Translations under genes and position numbers: made by a program | The notes under the pieces: generated by a model | Databases searched by the model: none | Told to the model about the DNA's origin: nothing | What the model saw: only the letters and a program-made list of their open reading frames with translations | Origin: Pseudoduganella violaceinigra DSM 15887 | Lineage (GTDB): Bacteria > Pseudomonadota > Gammaproteobacteria > Burkholderiales > Burkholderiaceae_D | DNA: 64,000 nt | Direction: 5' to 3' | Assembly (NCBI RefSeq): GCF_000425385.1 | Contig: NZ_KE384359.1 | Span: forward strand, 113,406 to 177,405 | In this document: positions 42,603 to 50,373 of the stretch, piece by piece | How positions within the stretch are numbered: the first letter of the stretch is position 1 | Layout: every line of letters starts with the position of its first letter

Positions 42603-44180
42603 ATGCAGATCGCAGGTGAAATGTTGATCGGACAAGCTGCCGTCAAGGGCAGCGCAGGCCAGATGAAGGCAACCGACCCGGCCCGCAATATCGAGATCGA
42701 GCCGGCTTTCGGCATGGCCACTGCGGCCGACCTGCGGCGCGCCTGCGAACTGGCGGCGCAAGCATTCGACTCCTTCCGTGAAACCGCGCTGGAAAAGCGC
42801 GCGCAGTTCCTGGAACAGGTGGCGCAGAATATCCTCGATATCGGCCCGCTGCTGATCGAGCGCGCCATGCAGGAATCCGGCCTGCCGCAAGCCCGCCTGG
42901 AAGGGGAGCGCGGCCGCACCGTCAACCAGCTGCGCCTGTTCGCCAAGGTGGTGCGCGACGGCTTGTTCCTGGGCGCGACGCTCGACTCCGCGCTGCCTGA
43001 GCGCGTGCCGCCGCGCAGCGACCTGCGCATGTGCAAGATCGGTGTCGGTCCGGTCGCCGTGTTCGGCGCCTCCAACTTCCCGCTGGCCTTCTCCGTTGCC
43101 GGCGGCGATACCGCATCCGCGCTGGCGGCCGGCTGCCCGGTCGTGGTGAAGGCGCACCCGGCGCACCTTGGCACCTCCGAGCTGGTGGGCAAGGCGATCC
43201 GGAAAGCCGTGGCCGATTGCGGCCTGCATGAGGGCGTGTTCTCGATGGTGATCGGCGATGTGCAGATCGGCGGCGACCTGGTGGCGCATCCCGCCATCAA
43301 GGCGGTCGGCTTCACCGGTTCGCGCGGCGGCGGCCTGGCCCTGGTGCGCATTGCCCAGGCGCGCAAGGAGCCGATCCCCGTGTACGCCGAAATGGCGTCG
43401 ATCAACCCGGTCTTCCTGCTGCCTGGCGCGCTGAAGTCCGGCGCTGCGCGTATCGCGCAAGGCTTTGCCGACTCGCTGACCATGGGCTCGGGCCAATTCT
43501 GCACCAACCCGGGCCTGCTGATCGGCCTGGAAGGCCCGGAGCTGAACGAGTTTGCCGCCGCCGCGGCTGCAGCGGTGCAGGCCAAGCCGTCGACCACCAT
43601 GCTGACCCCGGGTATCCACAAATCGTACGAAGCCGGCGTGCACAAGCTGTCCGCGCTGGACAAGGTGGAGCTGCTGGCGCAAGGCGGCGCGGGCAGCACC
43701 GCCTGCGCGGCGCAGCCGCACCTGTACAGCACCGACGTCGACACTTTCCTGTCCACGCCGGCGCTGGAAGACGAGAACTTCGGCCCCAGCTCGGTGCTGG
43801 TGCGCTGCCGCGATGCGGCCGATATGCGCCGTATCGCCGAGCATGTGGAAGGCCAGCTGACCTCCACCGTGCACGCCACCGCCGATGACCGCGAGATCGC
43901 GGCCGGGCTGCTGCCGACCCTGGAGCGCAAGGCCGGCCGCATCCTGTTCAACGGCTTCCCGACCGGCGTCGAAGTGGCGCACGCCATGGTGCACGGCGGC
44001 CCCTTCCCGTCGACGTCCGACCCGCGGTCGACCTCCGTCGGCGCGACCGCCATCGACCGCTTCCTGCGTCCGGTGTGCTACCAGGACGCGCCGGAGTGGG
44101 CGCTGCCGTCGACCCTGGCCAACGCCAACCCGCAAAACGTGCCGCGCGTGGTGGACGGCAAGATCCAGCCCGCTGCCTAA
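42603..44180 (+). CDS. NADP-dependent aldehyde dehydrogenase (2,5-dioxovalerate/KGSA type)
   Basis: 525 aa. ALDH superfamily member of the alpha-ketoglutaric semialdehyde dehydrogenase type. The nucleotide-binding region VGPVAVFGASNFPLAFSVAGG, the Glu in PIPVYAEMASINPVF and the nucleophile Cys in MGSGQFCTNPG are intact. This group ends sugar-acid, glucarate or hydroxyproline breakdown by making 2-oxoglutarate. No other pathway gene is adjacent, so the substrate is not confirmed. Preceded by AAGGAG. Confidence 0.92.
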   Translation: MQIAGEMLIGQAAVKGSAGQMKATDPARNIEIEPAFGMATAADLRRACELAAQAFDSFRETALEKRAQFLEQVAQNILDIGPLLIERAMQESGLPQARLEGERGRTVNQLRLFAKVVRDGLFLGATLDSALPERVPPRSDLRMCKIGVGPVAVFGASNFPLAFSVAGGDTASALAAGCPVVVKAHPAHLGTSELVGKAIRKAVADCGLHEGVFSMVIGDVQIGGDLVAHPAIKAVGFTGSRGGGLALVRIAQARKEPIPVYAEMASINPVFLLPGALKSGAARIAQGFADSLTMGSGQFCTNPGLLIGLEGPELNEFAAAAAAAVQAKPSTTMLTPGIHKSYEAGVHKLSALDKVELLAQGGAGSTACAAQPHLYSTDVDTFLSTPALEDENFGPSSVLVRCRDAADMRRIAEHVEGQLTSTVHATADDREIAAGLLPTLERKAGRILFNGFPTGVEVAHAMVHGGPFPSTSDPRSTSVGATAIDRFLRPVCYQDAPEWALPSTLANANPQNVPRVVDGKIQPAA

Positions 44181-44208
44181 GCCTGTCTGGTCATGCTAAG
44201 GTGGGCGC

Positions 44209-44535
44209 ATGATGGAAACTGTGTACAAGGCAGAGCAGCCCACCCGGGCTGACATCGAAGCGCTCACCGGACCTGCAGTGCTGGAATTCGGTACCAACTG
44301 GTGCGGCTATTGCCGCGCCGCCCAGCCGCACATCGCGCAGGCGTACCGCGAGTACGCCCCTATCCCTCATTTCAAGGTGGAAGACGGTCCAGGCAGGCTG
44401 CTGGGCCGCGCCTTCCGCGTCAAATTGTGGCCGACCGTCATCTTCCTCAAGGACGGCAAGGAAGTCGCGCGTGTGGTCCGCCCCGACGAGGCAGACGCAT
44501 TGCGGGATGGGTTTGTTAAAATATCAACGACATAG
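44209..44535 (+). CDS. Thioredoxin-family protein
   Basis: 108 aa, cytosolic (no signal peptide). Thioredoxin fold with active site WCGYC in LEFGTNWCGYCRAAQPHI, a cis-Pro in KLWPTVIFLKDG and ending VRPDEADALRDG. The GY dipeptide replaces the GP of classical thioredoxin, so redox potential may differ. It lies 28 bases after the aldehyde dehydrogenase and may be co-transcribed. Confidence 0.9.
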   Translation: MMETVYKAEQPTRADIEALTGPAVLEFGTNWCGYCRAAQPHIAQAYREYAPIPHFKVEDGPGRLLGRAFRVKLWPTVIFLKDGKEVARVVRPDEADALRDGFVKISTT

Positions 44536-44600
44536 ACGCTATCACAATTCAAGTTACCGAATTCTCGCTTATTGTCACAAATCAACATTTATTTCTTTAG

Positions 44601-44609
44601 TGCTATACA
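44601..44609 (+). promoter_or_regulatory. Extended -10 promoter element before the csgG operon
   Basis: TGCTATACA in a 127-base AT-rich gap fits an extended -10 (TG-n-TATACA), 54 bases before the TTG start. No good -35 lies at the usual distance. Moderate support only. Confidence 0.4.
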
Positions 44610-44662
44610 TTTAAGCAGTTAGTCAGTAGAATTTCGACCTTTTCCAAAAGTCGGAGACTGTC

Positions 44663-45625
44663 TTGAACAGCAAACTACTGATCGGTCTTGGCGCACTGCT
44701 GCTTTCGGCCTGCGCGACCACCACCACGCCGCCGGCAGCGGTTGATGCGCCTGTTTCGCGCGCCCAGCAGCAAGAAGCGCAGAAGGCTGCCGCCCTGCCG
44801 CAGGCGAAAACCCTGAAGCGCAAGCTCGCCATCGGCCGTTTTACCAACGAAAGCCGCTACGGCCGTACCTTCCAGACCGATGCCAACAACGACCCGCTGG
44901 GTAAGCAGGCGTCGGATATGCTGGCCACCAAACTGGTCGGTTCCAACAAATTCCTCGTGTTCGAGCGCCAGGACCTGGCCAAGCTGAGCGAAGAGCAGCG
45001 CCGCAATGGCGCCAGCCCGGCCGACCTGATCGGCGTCGACAGCCTGATCCTCGGTTCGGTGACCGAATTTGGCCGCAGCACGACCGGCAAGTCCGGCTTC
45101 CTGAGCTCGACCAAGATCCAGACCGCACGCGCCAAGGTGGAAGTGCGCCTGGTCGATGCCCGTACCGGCTATGTGTTCTTCTCCGCCACCGGCGCCGGCG
45201 AGGCGTCGACCGAGTCCGGTGAAATCGCCGGCTACGGCAGCAAGGCCGACTACGATGCGACCCTGAACGACCGGGCCATCGCGGCTGCCATCTCCGATCT
45301 GCAGACGGCGTTGATCAACAAGCTGGAAGAGCGCGCATGGCGTACCGACATCCTGAAGGCTGACGCCAAGCAGGTATTCATCTCCGGCGGTGCACGCCAG
45401 GGCTTGAAGGTAGGCGACACGCTGGCCATCATGCGCGAGGGGGAGAAGGTCAAGAGCGGCCAGACCGGCTTTGAAATCACCCTGCCGGGCAAACAGGTCG
45501 GCAGCGCCCGCGTCGTCGCCCAGTTCGGCGACAACGAAACCAATGAAGGCTCCGTGGCGGAAGTCATCGGCGGCAGCGCGCCGGCCGGCAGCACCGCAGG
45601 CTATTACATCTCGGAGCAAAAATGA
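44663..45625 (+). CDS. CsgG/HfaB-family outer-membrane lipoprotein
   Basis: 320 aa. TTG start with GGAG 7 bases upstream. Signal peptide with lipobox LLSAC (Cys about residue 17). The CsgG core spans residues 50-220: KRKLAIGRFTNESRYGRTF, FLVFERQDLAKL, GVDSLILGSVTEFGRS, AKVEVRLVDARTGYVFFS. A C-terminal extension (FISGGARQGLKVGDTLAIMREG) resembles a flagellar-assembly T-like beta module. CsgG forms a nonameric secretion pore in curli systems, but no curli genes are seen. First gene of a four-lipoprotein operon with 4-base overlaps. Confidence 0.9.
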   Translation: MNSKLLIGLGALLLSACATTTTPPAAVDAPVSRAQQQEAQKAAALPQAKTLKRKLAIGRFTNESRYGRTFQTDANNDPLGKQASDMLATKLVGSNKFLVFERQDLAKLSEEQRRNGASPADLIGVDSLILGSVTEFGRSTTGKSGFLSSTKIQTARAKVEVRLVDARTGYVFFSATGAGEASTESGEIAGYGSKADYDATLNDRAIAAAISDLQTALINKLEERAWRTDILKADAKQVFISGGARQGLKVGDTLAIMREGEKVKSGQTGFEITLPGKQVGSARVVAQFGDNETNEGSVAEVIGGSAPAGSTAGYYISEQK

Positions 45626-45936
45626 AGAAGTCCCTGACCTTGATCCTGGCCATCGCATTGGCCGGCTGCGCACTGCCTAAAACCGCAGTGAAAACCGGCG
45701 CCGTGCGCCCAACCCTGGCGGTGCAAGGCGCCCCGGAAGGCGCACAGTTGTTCGTGGACGGCCTGCCAATGGGGGATGCATCGGCGTACAACGGCGTGAG
45801 CAGAAAAGTGTACGTCGAAGACGGCACCCACGTCGTTGAAGTGCGCCAGGCTGGCGCCGTGCTGTTGTCCCAAAAAATCTTTGCGCGCGACGGCGAAACC
45901 AGCACCGTTGTCGTTCGCGCCGAGGAGAAGAAATGA
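45622..45936 (+). CDS. PEGA-domain-like small lipoprotein
   Basis: 104 aa. Signal peptide with lipobox ALAGC (Cys about residue 16). The mature part carries a PEGA-like beta module: APEGAQLFVDGLPMG and DGTHVVEVRQAG. Overlaps csgG and the DUF4810 gene by 4 bases each. It appears to be an extra subunit of the CsgG-DUF4810-DUF799 set. The role is unknown. Confidence 0.8.
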   Translation: MKKSLTLILAIALAGCALPKTAVKTGAVRPTLAVQGAPEGAQLFVDGLPMGDASAYNGVSRKVYVEDGTHVVEVRQAGAVLLSQKIFARDGETSTVVVRAEEKK

Positions 45937-46307
45937 AATACCGCGTTCTGATTGCCGTTGCCGTCCTGGCGGCGCTGGCTGGCTGTTCGACAGCCCCCAC
46001 GACCAAATATGACTGGGGCACGTATGAGCAATCGCTGTACGAGCATTACAAGAAGCCTGCGGATATGCCTGCGATCACTGCGGCATTGAGCAGCACCATC
46101 AACAACGCCGAGAAGAACAATCGCGCCGTGCCACCGGGCCTGTATGCCGAATACGGCTACCTGATGTTGCAGCAAAACAGGCTGGATGAAGCGCAGGTCT
46201 ACTTCATCAAGGAAAAGAACAAATGGCCTGAGTCCACGGTATTGATGGACCGCATGATCAAGCTGGCGCAATCGAAGCCGGCAAGCGCGCAAGGAGTGCA
46301 GCAATGA
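45933..46307 (+). CDS. DUF4810 lipoprotein
   Basis: 124 aa. Signal peptide with lipobox ALAGC (Cys about residue 18). The mature domain opens TKYDWGTYEQSLYEHYKKP and contains a TPR-like hairpin (PPGLYAEYGYLMLQQNRLDEAQVYFIKEKNKWPES). It usually sits between csgG-like and DUF799 genes, as here. It probably binds one of the operon's other lipoproteins at the inner face of the outer membrane. Confidence 0.88.
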   Translation: MKYRVLIAVAVLAALAGCSTAPTTKYDWGTYEQSLYEHYKKPADMPAITAALSSTINNAEKNNRAVPPGLYAEYGYLMLQQNRLDEAQVYFIKEKNKWPESTVLMDRMIKLAQSKPASAQGVQQ

Positions 46308-47047
46308 AGCAATATCTGAAACTGTTCGCGCTGGGCGCCATGCTGGCGGTGCTGGCCGGTTGCGCAAGCAAGGTCCGTCATCACGAACAGAAAGACTACA
46401 CCGAATTCCGCAAAGCCGATCCGAAGTCGGTGCTGGTGGTGCCGGTCGTGAGCCGTTCGGTGGACGTGGATGCGCCGGACTATTTCCTGTCGACGATTAC
46501 GGTTCCGTTGGCCGAGCGCGGCTATTACGTCTTCCCGGTCAACCTGGTCAAGCATGTGCTGGAAGACGATGGGCTGGCGGATGCGAACCTGGTACACAGC
46601 AGCGATACCAGCAAACTCGCCGAAATGTTCGGCACGGATGCGGTGCTGTATGTCACGATCGAGCGCTGGGATTCGAAATATGCGGTGGTCTCCACCGTGA
46701 CGACGGTTGAGCTGAGCTATGTGCTGAAGAGCGCCGAGGGCCAGGAGTTGTGGACCCGTAAGGAGCAATTGGCATACGATCCTGCGGCAAACCAGAATGG
46801 CTTGATCGCCATGGCCATCGCGTCGGCGATCGAGAAGGCCAAGCCGAACTATATTCCCCTGGCACGCCAGGTGAATTCCACGGCAATTGCCTCGGCCAGC
46901 CTGGGCTTGCCGGCCGGTCCGTATGACGCGCAGTATCGTGCGGAGCCGCAGGCGCAGCCGCAAGATACGCGCCGCGAGCGCAAGCGGGCCAAGAAAGAAG
47001 CGAAGAGGGAAGCCAAGAAGGAAGCCCAACGCCAACAATCGGAATAA
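46304..47047 (+). CDS. DUF799 (GNA1162-like) lipoprotein
   Basis: 247 aa. Signal peptide with lipobox VLAGC (Cys about residue 20). The DUF799 domain includes SVLVVPVVSRSVDVDAPDYFLSTI, PLAERGYYVFPVNLV, MFGTDAVLYVTIERWDSKY and LIAMAIASAIEKAKPNYIPLA. The Neisseria relative GNA1162 is an outer-membrane lipoprotein with structural likeness to transport proteins. The C-terminal 30 residues are a very basic/acidic Lys-Arg-Glu-Gln tail. Last gene of the operon, followed by a strong terminator. Confidence 0.9.
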   Translation: MKQYLKLFALGAMLAVLAGCASKVRHHEQKDYTEFRKADPKSVLVVPVVSRSVDVDAPDYFLSTITVPLAERGYYVFPVNLVKHVLEDDGLADANLVHSSDTSKLAEMFGTDAVLYVTIERWDSKYAVVSTVTTVELSYVLKSAEGQELWTRKEQLAYDPAANQNGLIAMAIASAIEKAKPNYIPLARQVNSTAIASASLGLPAGPYDAQYRAEPQAQPQDTRRERKRAKKEAKREAKKEAQRQQSE

Positions 47048-47052
47048 ACCAG

Positions 47053-47077
47053 GCCCGCCATTTGGCGGGCTTTTTTT
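47053..47077 (+). terminator. Rho-independent terminator of the csgG operon
   Basis: 7-bp stem GCCCGCC/GGCGGGC, 4-base loop and seven T, 6 bases after the DUF799 stop. Confidence 0.95.
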
Positions 47078-47087
47078 CGCCGCTTGC

Positions 47088-47117
47088 TTGACATTTTTTT
47101 TGGCGATCGATTAATCT
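47088..47117 (+). promoter_or_regulatory. Putative sigma70 promoter of the desaturase gene
   Basis: A perfect -35 TTGACA (47088-47093) is followed after 18 bases by TAATCT (47112-47117), in an AT-rich stretch unlike the surrounding DNA, about 30 bases before the start codon. The nearby repeats of ATTAA/TTAAT may bind a regulator. Confidence 0.55.
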
Positions 47118-47147
47118 ATTAACTAATTTGTTAATAAATGAATCGTG

Positions 47148-48068
47148 ATGCCTGAAAAAATAAAGCTCGCCGCAAGAAAGATTCCTAATCTCGTACGCAG
47201 CCACCGTGTGGCGAGCGAAGACCCGGCAGCATTCTGCGCCGGCCAGGTGCGCTACGCGCCAGCGAAGTCCTTCTGGCTGATGGCGATGCTTGGCGGTGCC
47301 GTGTACGGCATGCTCGCGTTTCCGCAGTTGTCTGCGATGGCGCTGTTTGCAAGCGTCAGCGCGATGGTTTTACTTTTTGGGCATTCACTCGGAAGCCATC
47401 GCAAGCTGATTCATGACAGCTTTGCTTGCCCGAAATGGCTGGAGTATCTGTTGGTCTGGTTGGGCGTGCAAGTTGGCCTGGCCGGGCCGATAGGGTTGTT
47501 GCGCCAGCACGAACTGCGGGATTACGCACAGCGGCAAGGCGACTGCCATCCTTTCCTGCGGCATGGGGCGGGGTTCTGGCGCGATGCCTGGTGGCAGCTG
47601 CATTGCGACCTGGTGCTGGTTCATGCGCCTGCGATCCGCATCGAGCAGCGTATTGCCGGCGACCGGTGCTACCGGTTTCTGGAGCGGACATGGATGCTCC
47701 AGCAACTTCCACTGGCCTTGGTTTGCTATGTGTGGGGCGGCTGGGCCTTTGTCTGCTGGGGCGTCTGCGCCCGGGTGGTGGCCGGTGTAAGCGGACATTG
47801 GCTGATCGGCTATTTCGCCCATAACCACGGCGACCTGGCATATGAAGTGGAGGGTGCTGCAGTCCAGGGGCGCAATATCCGCTGGACTTCGCTGCTGACG
47901 ATGGGCGAGGGGTGGCATAACAACCATCACGCATTTCCCCGCTCGGCGCGGCTTGGGCTGGCTCCGGGGGAGTGGGACCCGGGCTGGTGGGCATTGCGTG
48001 CGCTGGAGCGCGTCGGCTTGGCCTGGGACCTGCAACTACCCGGCAAGCCGGAAAACAAAAAAGCCTGA
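47148..48068 (+). CDS. Membrane fatty-acid desaturase-like protein with altered second His box
   Basis: 306 aa from ATG 47148 (GTG 47145 is adjacent and also possible). Four hydrophobic segments and desaturase-type spacing. First box SHRKLIH (HxxxxH) and third box HNNHH are canonical. The second, normally HRxHH, reads HELRD in GLLRQHELRDYAQRQGDCH. Two di-iron ligands are therefore changed. I recall relatives with HDMRD at this place, so it may be a distinct subfamily rather than a dead enzyme. The substrate is unknown. It has its own promoter after the csgG-operon terminator. Confidence 0.83.
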   Translation: MPEKIKLAARKIPNLVRSHRVASEDPAAFCAGQVRYAPAKSFWLMAMLGGAVYGMLAFPQLSAMALFASVSAMVLLFGHSLGSHRKLIHDSFACPKWLEYLLVWLGVQVGLAGPIGLLRQHELRDYAQRQGDCHPFLRHGAGFWRDAWWQLHCDLVLVHAPAIRIEQRIAGDRCYRFLERTWMLQQLPLALVCYVWGGWAFVCWGVCARVVAGVSGHWLIGYFAHNHGDLAYEVEGAAVQGRNIRWTSLLTMGEGWHNNHHAFPRSARLGLAPGEWDPGWWALRALERVGLAWDLQLPGKPENKKA

Positions 48069-48092
48069 ACCGTTTCCGGACCAGGCTTTTTC
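48057..48092. terminator. Bidirectional terminator between desaturase and tRNA-Met
   Basis: A 10-bp stem AAAAAGCCTG/CAGGCTTTTT includes the desaturase stop codon. It ends with T runs in both directions, serving the desaturase (plus) and the tRNA gene (minus). Confidence 0.85.
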
Positions 48093-48102
48093 GATGAATC
48101 TT

Positions 48103-48179
48103 TGGTGGTGATAGGTGGACTTGAACCACCGACCCTAGCATTATGAATGCTATGCTCTAACCAACTGAGCTATATCACC
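48103..48179 (-). tRNA. tRNA-Met (CAT), copy 1
   Basis: 77 bases including an encoded CCA. Acceptor GGTGATA pairs with TATCACC. The anticodon stem TAGCA/TGCTA holds the 7-base loop TTCATAA (anticodon CAT), and the T arm contains GGTTCAAGTCC. The C1-type mismatch of initiator tRNA is absent, so it is the elongator type. Identical to the copy at 49280-49356. Confidence 0.97.
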
Positions 48180-48232
48180 AGAGCCATGCATTATGCGGCA
48201 CGTCGCCAGTGCTGTCAACCGTTGCCGATCTG

Positions 48233-49204
48233 TCAATCATGGGCTGGCGGCGCTGGCGCGCGTGGCGGTAGCCGCTTGACCAACTGCGCAATGGCTTTGT
48301 CACGCTGCATTTTTCCGGCCAGATAAGGCAGCCACGCGGCTTTCATTGGCGCCAAATATTGAGGCCAGGCTGCCGCATACAGGCCTTTGCTATCGGCGTA
48401 AGGCGTGTAGGCGATGCCGTGCGCGGCCAGCGTCTGCTGCGTGGCCGCCCCGACGGCCGAGAACTGCAGCACATGCCAAAGGTCGCCGGCATCGCGGCCT
48501 TGTGCCTGCGCCGCCTTGTCCAGCGCTTGCTCCAGCGGCTGGATGGCGCCGGCGTGGGCGGCCTCGTGGTACAGCATCTCCAGTGCGGCCAGGCCCTGAT
48601 AGGAGGGGATTGCGCTTGGGATGATGGAATGCGGCGGTTCATCCAGCGTATACGCGCCTTGCCGCGTGCCTGTCAGCGGCACCACGTCGACGCGGATGCC
48701 GGCGGGGTAGGCGTGGCCGAGCCACGTGCTGGCACGTTCCTGGATTTCGGCGCCGTAACTCAGGTTCAGTTCGCGTACCTTGGCGATCCAGTCGCGGTTC
48801 ATCCGGTCATGCGCCGGCCAGGCCGTGCGCGCATAGGCGGGCGCGGCGTCATGCAGTGCCTGTGCCAGCGATTGCGGCAGTGCCAGGCCTTCGGCATCGC
48901 GGCGCTGGTCGTCGCTGGCCAGGGTGTCGGTGATGTATCCCAGTTCTTCGTCGAAAACCGGATGGCGCTTGGCGTAATTGGCGCGGTAATAGTCCACCGC
49001 CGCTTGCAGCTGCTGCATTTCCTCCGTGCTGGGCGGGGTTTCCCAGGTAACCTGCCGCAGGCTGTCCGGACTTTGCGCCGCGTTGTACAGGAAGGAGTGC
49101 AGGTTGAGCAGGAAGCTGCTGCGAAAGTCGAATTGCACCGGCTCGGAATGGGCGGGGGCGGCGAGGATCAGGCTCAGTACGAAGGTTGCGGTGAAATGGC
49201 GCAT
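48233..49204 (-). CDS. Secreted protein with HExxH motif, unknown function
   Basis: 323 aa from ATG 49204 (AGGAG 5 bases upstream). Signal peptide MRHFTATFVLSLILAAPAHS. The mature protein has an HExxH in LEMLYHEAAHAGAI (about residue 220) embedded in helices, suggesting a zinc-peptidase-like fold. A third ligand cannot be named; candidates lie in the following 60 residues. The C-terminal tail is Pro/Ala-rich. It sits between two identical tRNA-Met genes on the same strand. Confidence 0.72.
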   Translation of the reverse strand: MRHFTATFVLSLILAAPAHSEPVQFDFRSSFLLNLHSFLYNAAQSPDSLRQVTWETPPSTEEMQQLQAAVDYYRANYAKRHPVFDEELGYITDTLASDDQRRDAEGLALPQSLAQALHDAAPAYARTAWPAHDRMNRDWIAKVRELNLSYGAEIQERASTWLGHAYPAGIRVDVVPLTGTRQGAYTLDEPPHSIIPSAIPSYQGLAALEMLYHEAAHAGAIQPLEQALDKAAQAQGRDAGDLWHVLQFSAVGAATQQTLAAHGIAYTPYADSKGLYAAAWPQYLAPMKAAWLPYLAGKMQRDKAIAQLVKRLPPRAPAPPAHD

Positions 49205-49227
49205 GGCTCTCCTGGGCAGTTTGGAAA

Positions 49228-49269
49228 CGAAAAACCCGCAGTGCCACGAAGTGCACTGCGGGTTTTTCG
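49228..49269. terminator. Bidirectional terminator after tRNA-Met copy 2
   Basis: Perfect 17-bp inverted repeat CGAAAAACCCGCAGTGC/GCACTGCGGGTTTTTCG with an 8-base loop. On the minus strand it ends the second tRNA just before the HExxH gene start (24 bases away). Confidence 0.95.
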
Positions 49270-49279
49270 ATGAATCCTT

Positions 49280-49356
49280 TGGTGGTGATAGGTGGACTTG
49301 AACCACCGACCCTAGCATTATGAATGCTATGCTCTAACCAACTGAGCTATATCACC
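49280..49356 (-). tRNA. tRNA-Met (CAT), copy 2
   Basis: 77 bases, identical to copy 1 across the whole tRNA including CCA. The 3' flank TTTTTCGATGAATC is also nearly shared by both copies, which points to segmental duplication. Confidence 0.97.
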
Positions 49357-49392
49357 GCAAGGCCAGTATTATCGGCGCTCGACGCCGCGCTG

Positions 49393-50370
49393 TCAAGGAT
49401 TTATTCTGGCGCCGTGATTTTCGCTGCTTATTTTTGCAAGGACTTGCGCCTGCAACTGTTGCGCGGCATCCGGTGCGCAGCAATCAACCACGGTGCGCCC
49501 GGGCATGGAGCGCAGCCAGGTGAGCTGGCGCTTACATAGCTGGCGTGTCGCAATGATGCCGGTCTCGCGCATCGCGGCATGGTCGATCGTGCCGTCCAGG
49601 TATTCCCAGGCCTGGCGATACCCTACGCAGCGGATCGACGGCAGGCCCAGATGCAGGTCGCCGCGCGCGCGCAGGGTTTTCACCTCGTCCAGGAAGCCGG
49701 AAGCGAGCATGATGTCGAAACGGCGCGCGATGCGTTGGTGCAGCCAGGCGCGGTCGGACGGTTCGAGCGCGAACGAGGCCAGCTCGAACGGCAGTTCTTC
49801 TTTTTCGCGCTGGTCCAGCAGTTCCGACATCGGCTTGCCGGACAAGGCGTGGATTTCCAGCGCACGCTGGATGCGCTGGGAATCGGCGGGTTTCAGGCGC
49901 GCTGCCGTGGCCGGATCGACTTGCGCCAGGCGGGCATGCATGGCAGGCCAGCCGATGCGGGCCGCTTCCTCGTCGAGCTGGGCGCGCAGTGCGGCGTCAG
50001 CGCCGGGCAGCTCATCCAGGCCGTCGGCCAGGCCTTTGTAATACAGCATGGTGCCGCCCACCAGCAGCGGGACATTGCCGCGTGCACTGATTTCGCCGAC
50101 CAGGCGCAGGGTATCGGTACGGAACTGGGCGACCGAGTAGGAATCGAGCGGATCGATGATGTCGATCAGGTGGTGCGGTACGGCGGCCAGTTCCTCTTTC
50201 GTGGGCTTGGCGGTGCCGATATCCATGCCGCGGTACACCAGCGCGGAATCAACGGAGATGATCTCGCACGGCACCTGCTGCGCGATGGCCAGGGCGGCGG
50301 CGGTCTTGCCCGACGCGGTCGGCCCCATGATGGCGACCGCCAGCGGACGCTTGTTGGACTGCATAGTCAT
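49393..50370 (-). CDS. miaA: tRNA dimethylallyltransferase MiaA
   Basis: 325 aa (ATG 50370; a second ATG at 50364). P-loop AIMGPTASGKTAAALA, the DSALVYRGMDIGTAKP motif, LVGGTMLYYKGLADGL and IRCVGYRQAWEYLDG are the family landmarks. Transfers a dimethylallyl group to A37 of UNN-decoding tRNAs; MiaB then thiomethylates it. It lies 3 bases after the mutL stop, so the two form an operon. Confidence 0.98.
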   Translation of the reverse strand: MTMQSNKRPLAVAIMGPTASGKTAAALAIAQQVPCEIISVDSALVYRGMDIGTAKPTKEELAAVPHHLIDIIDPLDSYSVAQFRTDTLRLVGEISARGNVPLLVGGTMLYYKGLADGLDELPGADAALRAQLDEEAARIGWPAMHARLAQVDPATAARLKPADSQRIQRALEIHALSGKPMSELLDQREKEELPFELASFALEPSDRAWLHQRIARRFDIMLASGFLDEVKTLRARGDLHLGLPSIRCVGYRQAWEYLDGTIDHAAMRETGIIATRQLCKRQLTWLRSMPGRTVVDCCAPDAAQQLQAQVLAKISSENHGARINP

Positions 50371-50373
50371 TGG

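Noticed and set aside
41598..44135. An 845-residue open frame on the minus strand across chaN and the aldehyde dehydrogenase
   Set aside because: It is a shadow of two well-supported genes with intact catalytic residues.
48181..48232. A third RNA gene between tRNA-Met copy 1 and the HExxH gene
   Set aside because: The 52 bases show no cloverleaf or strong structure.
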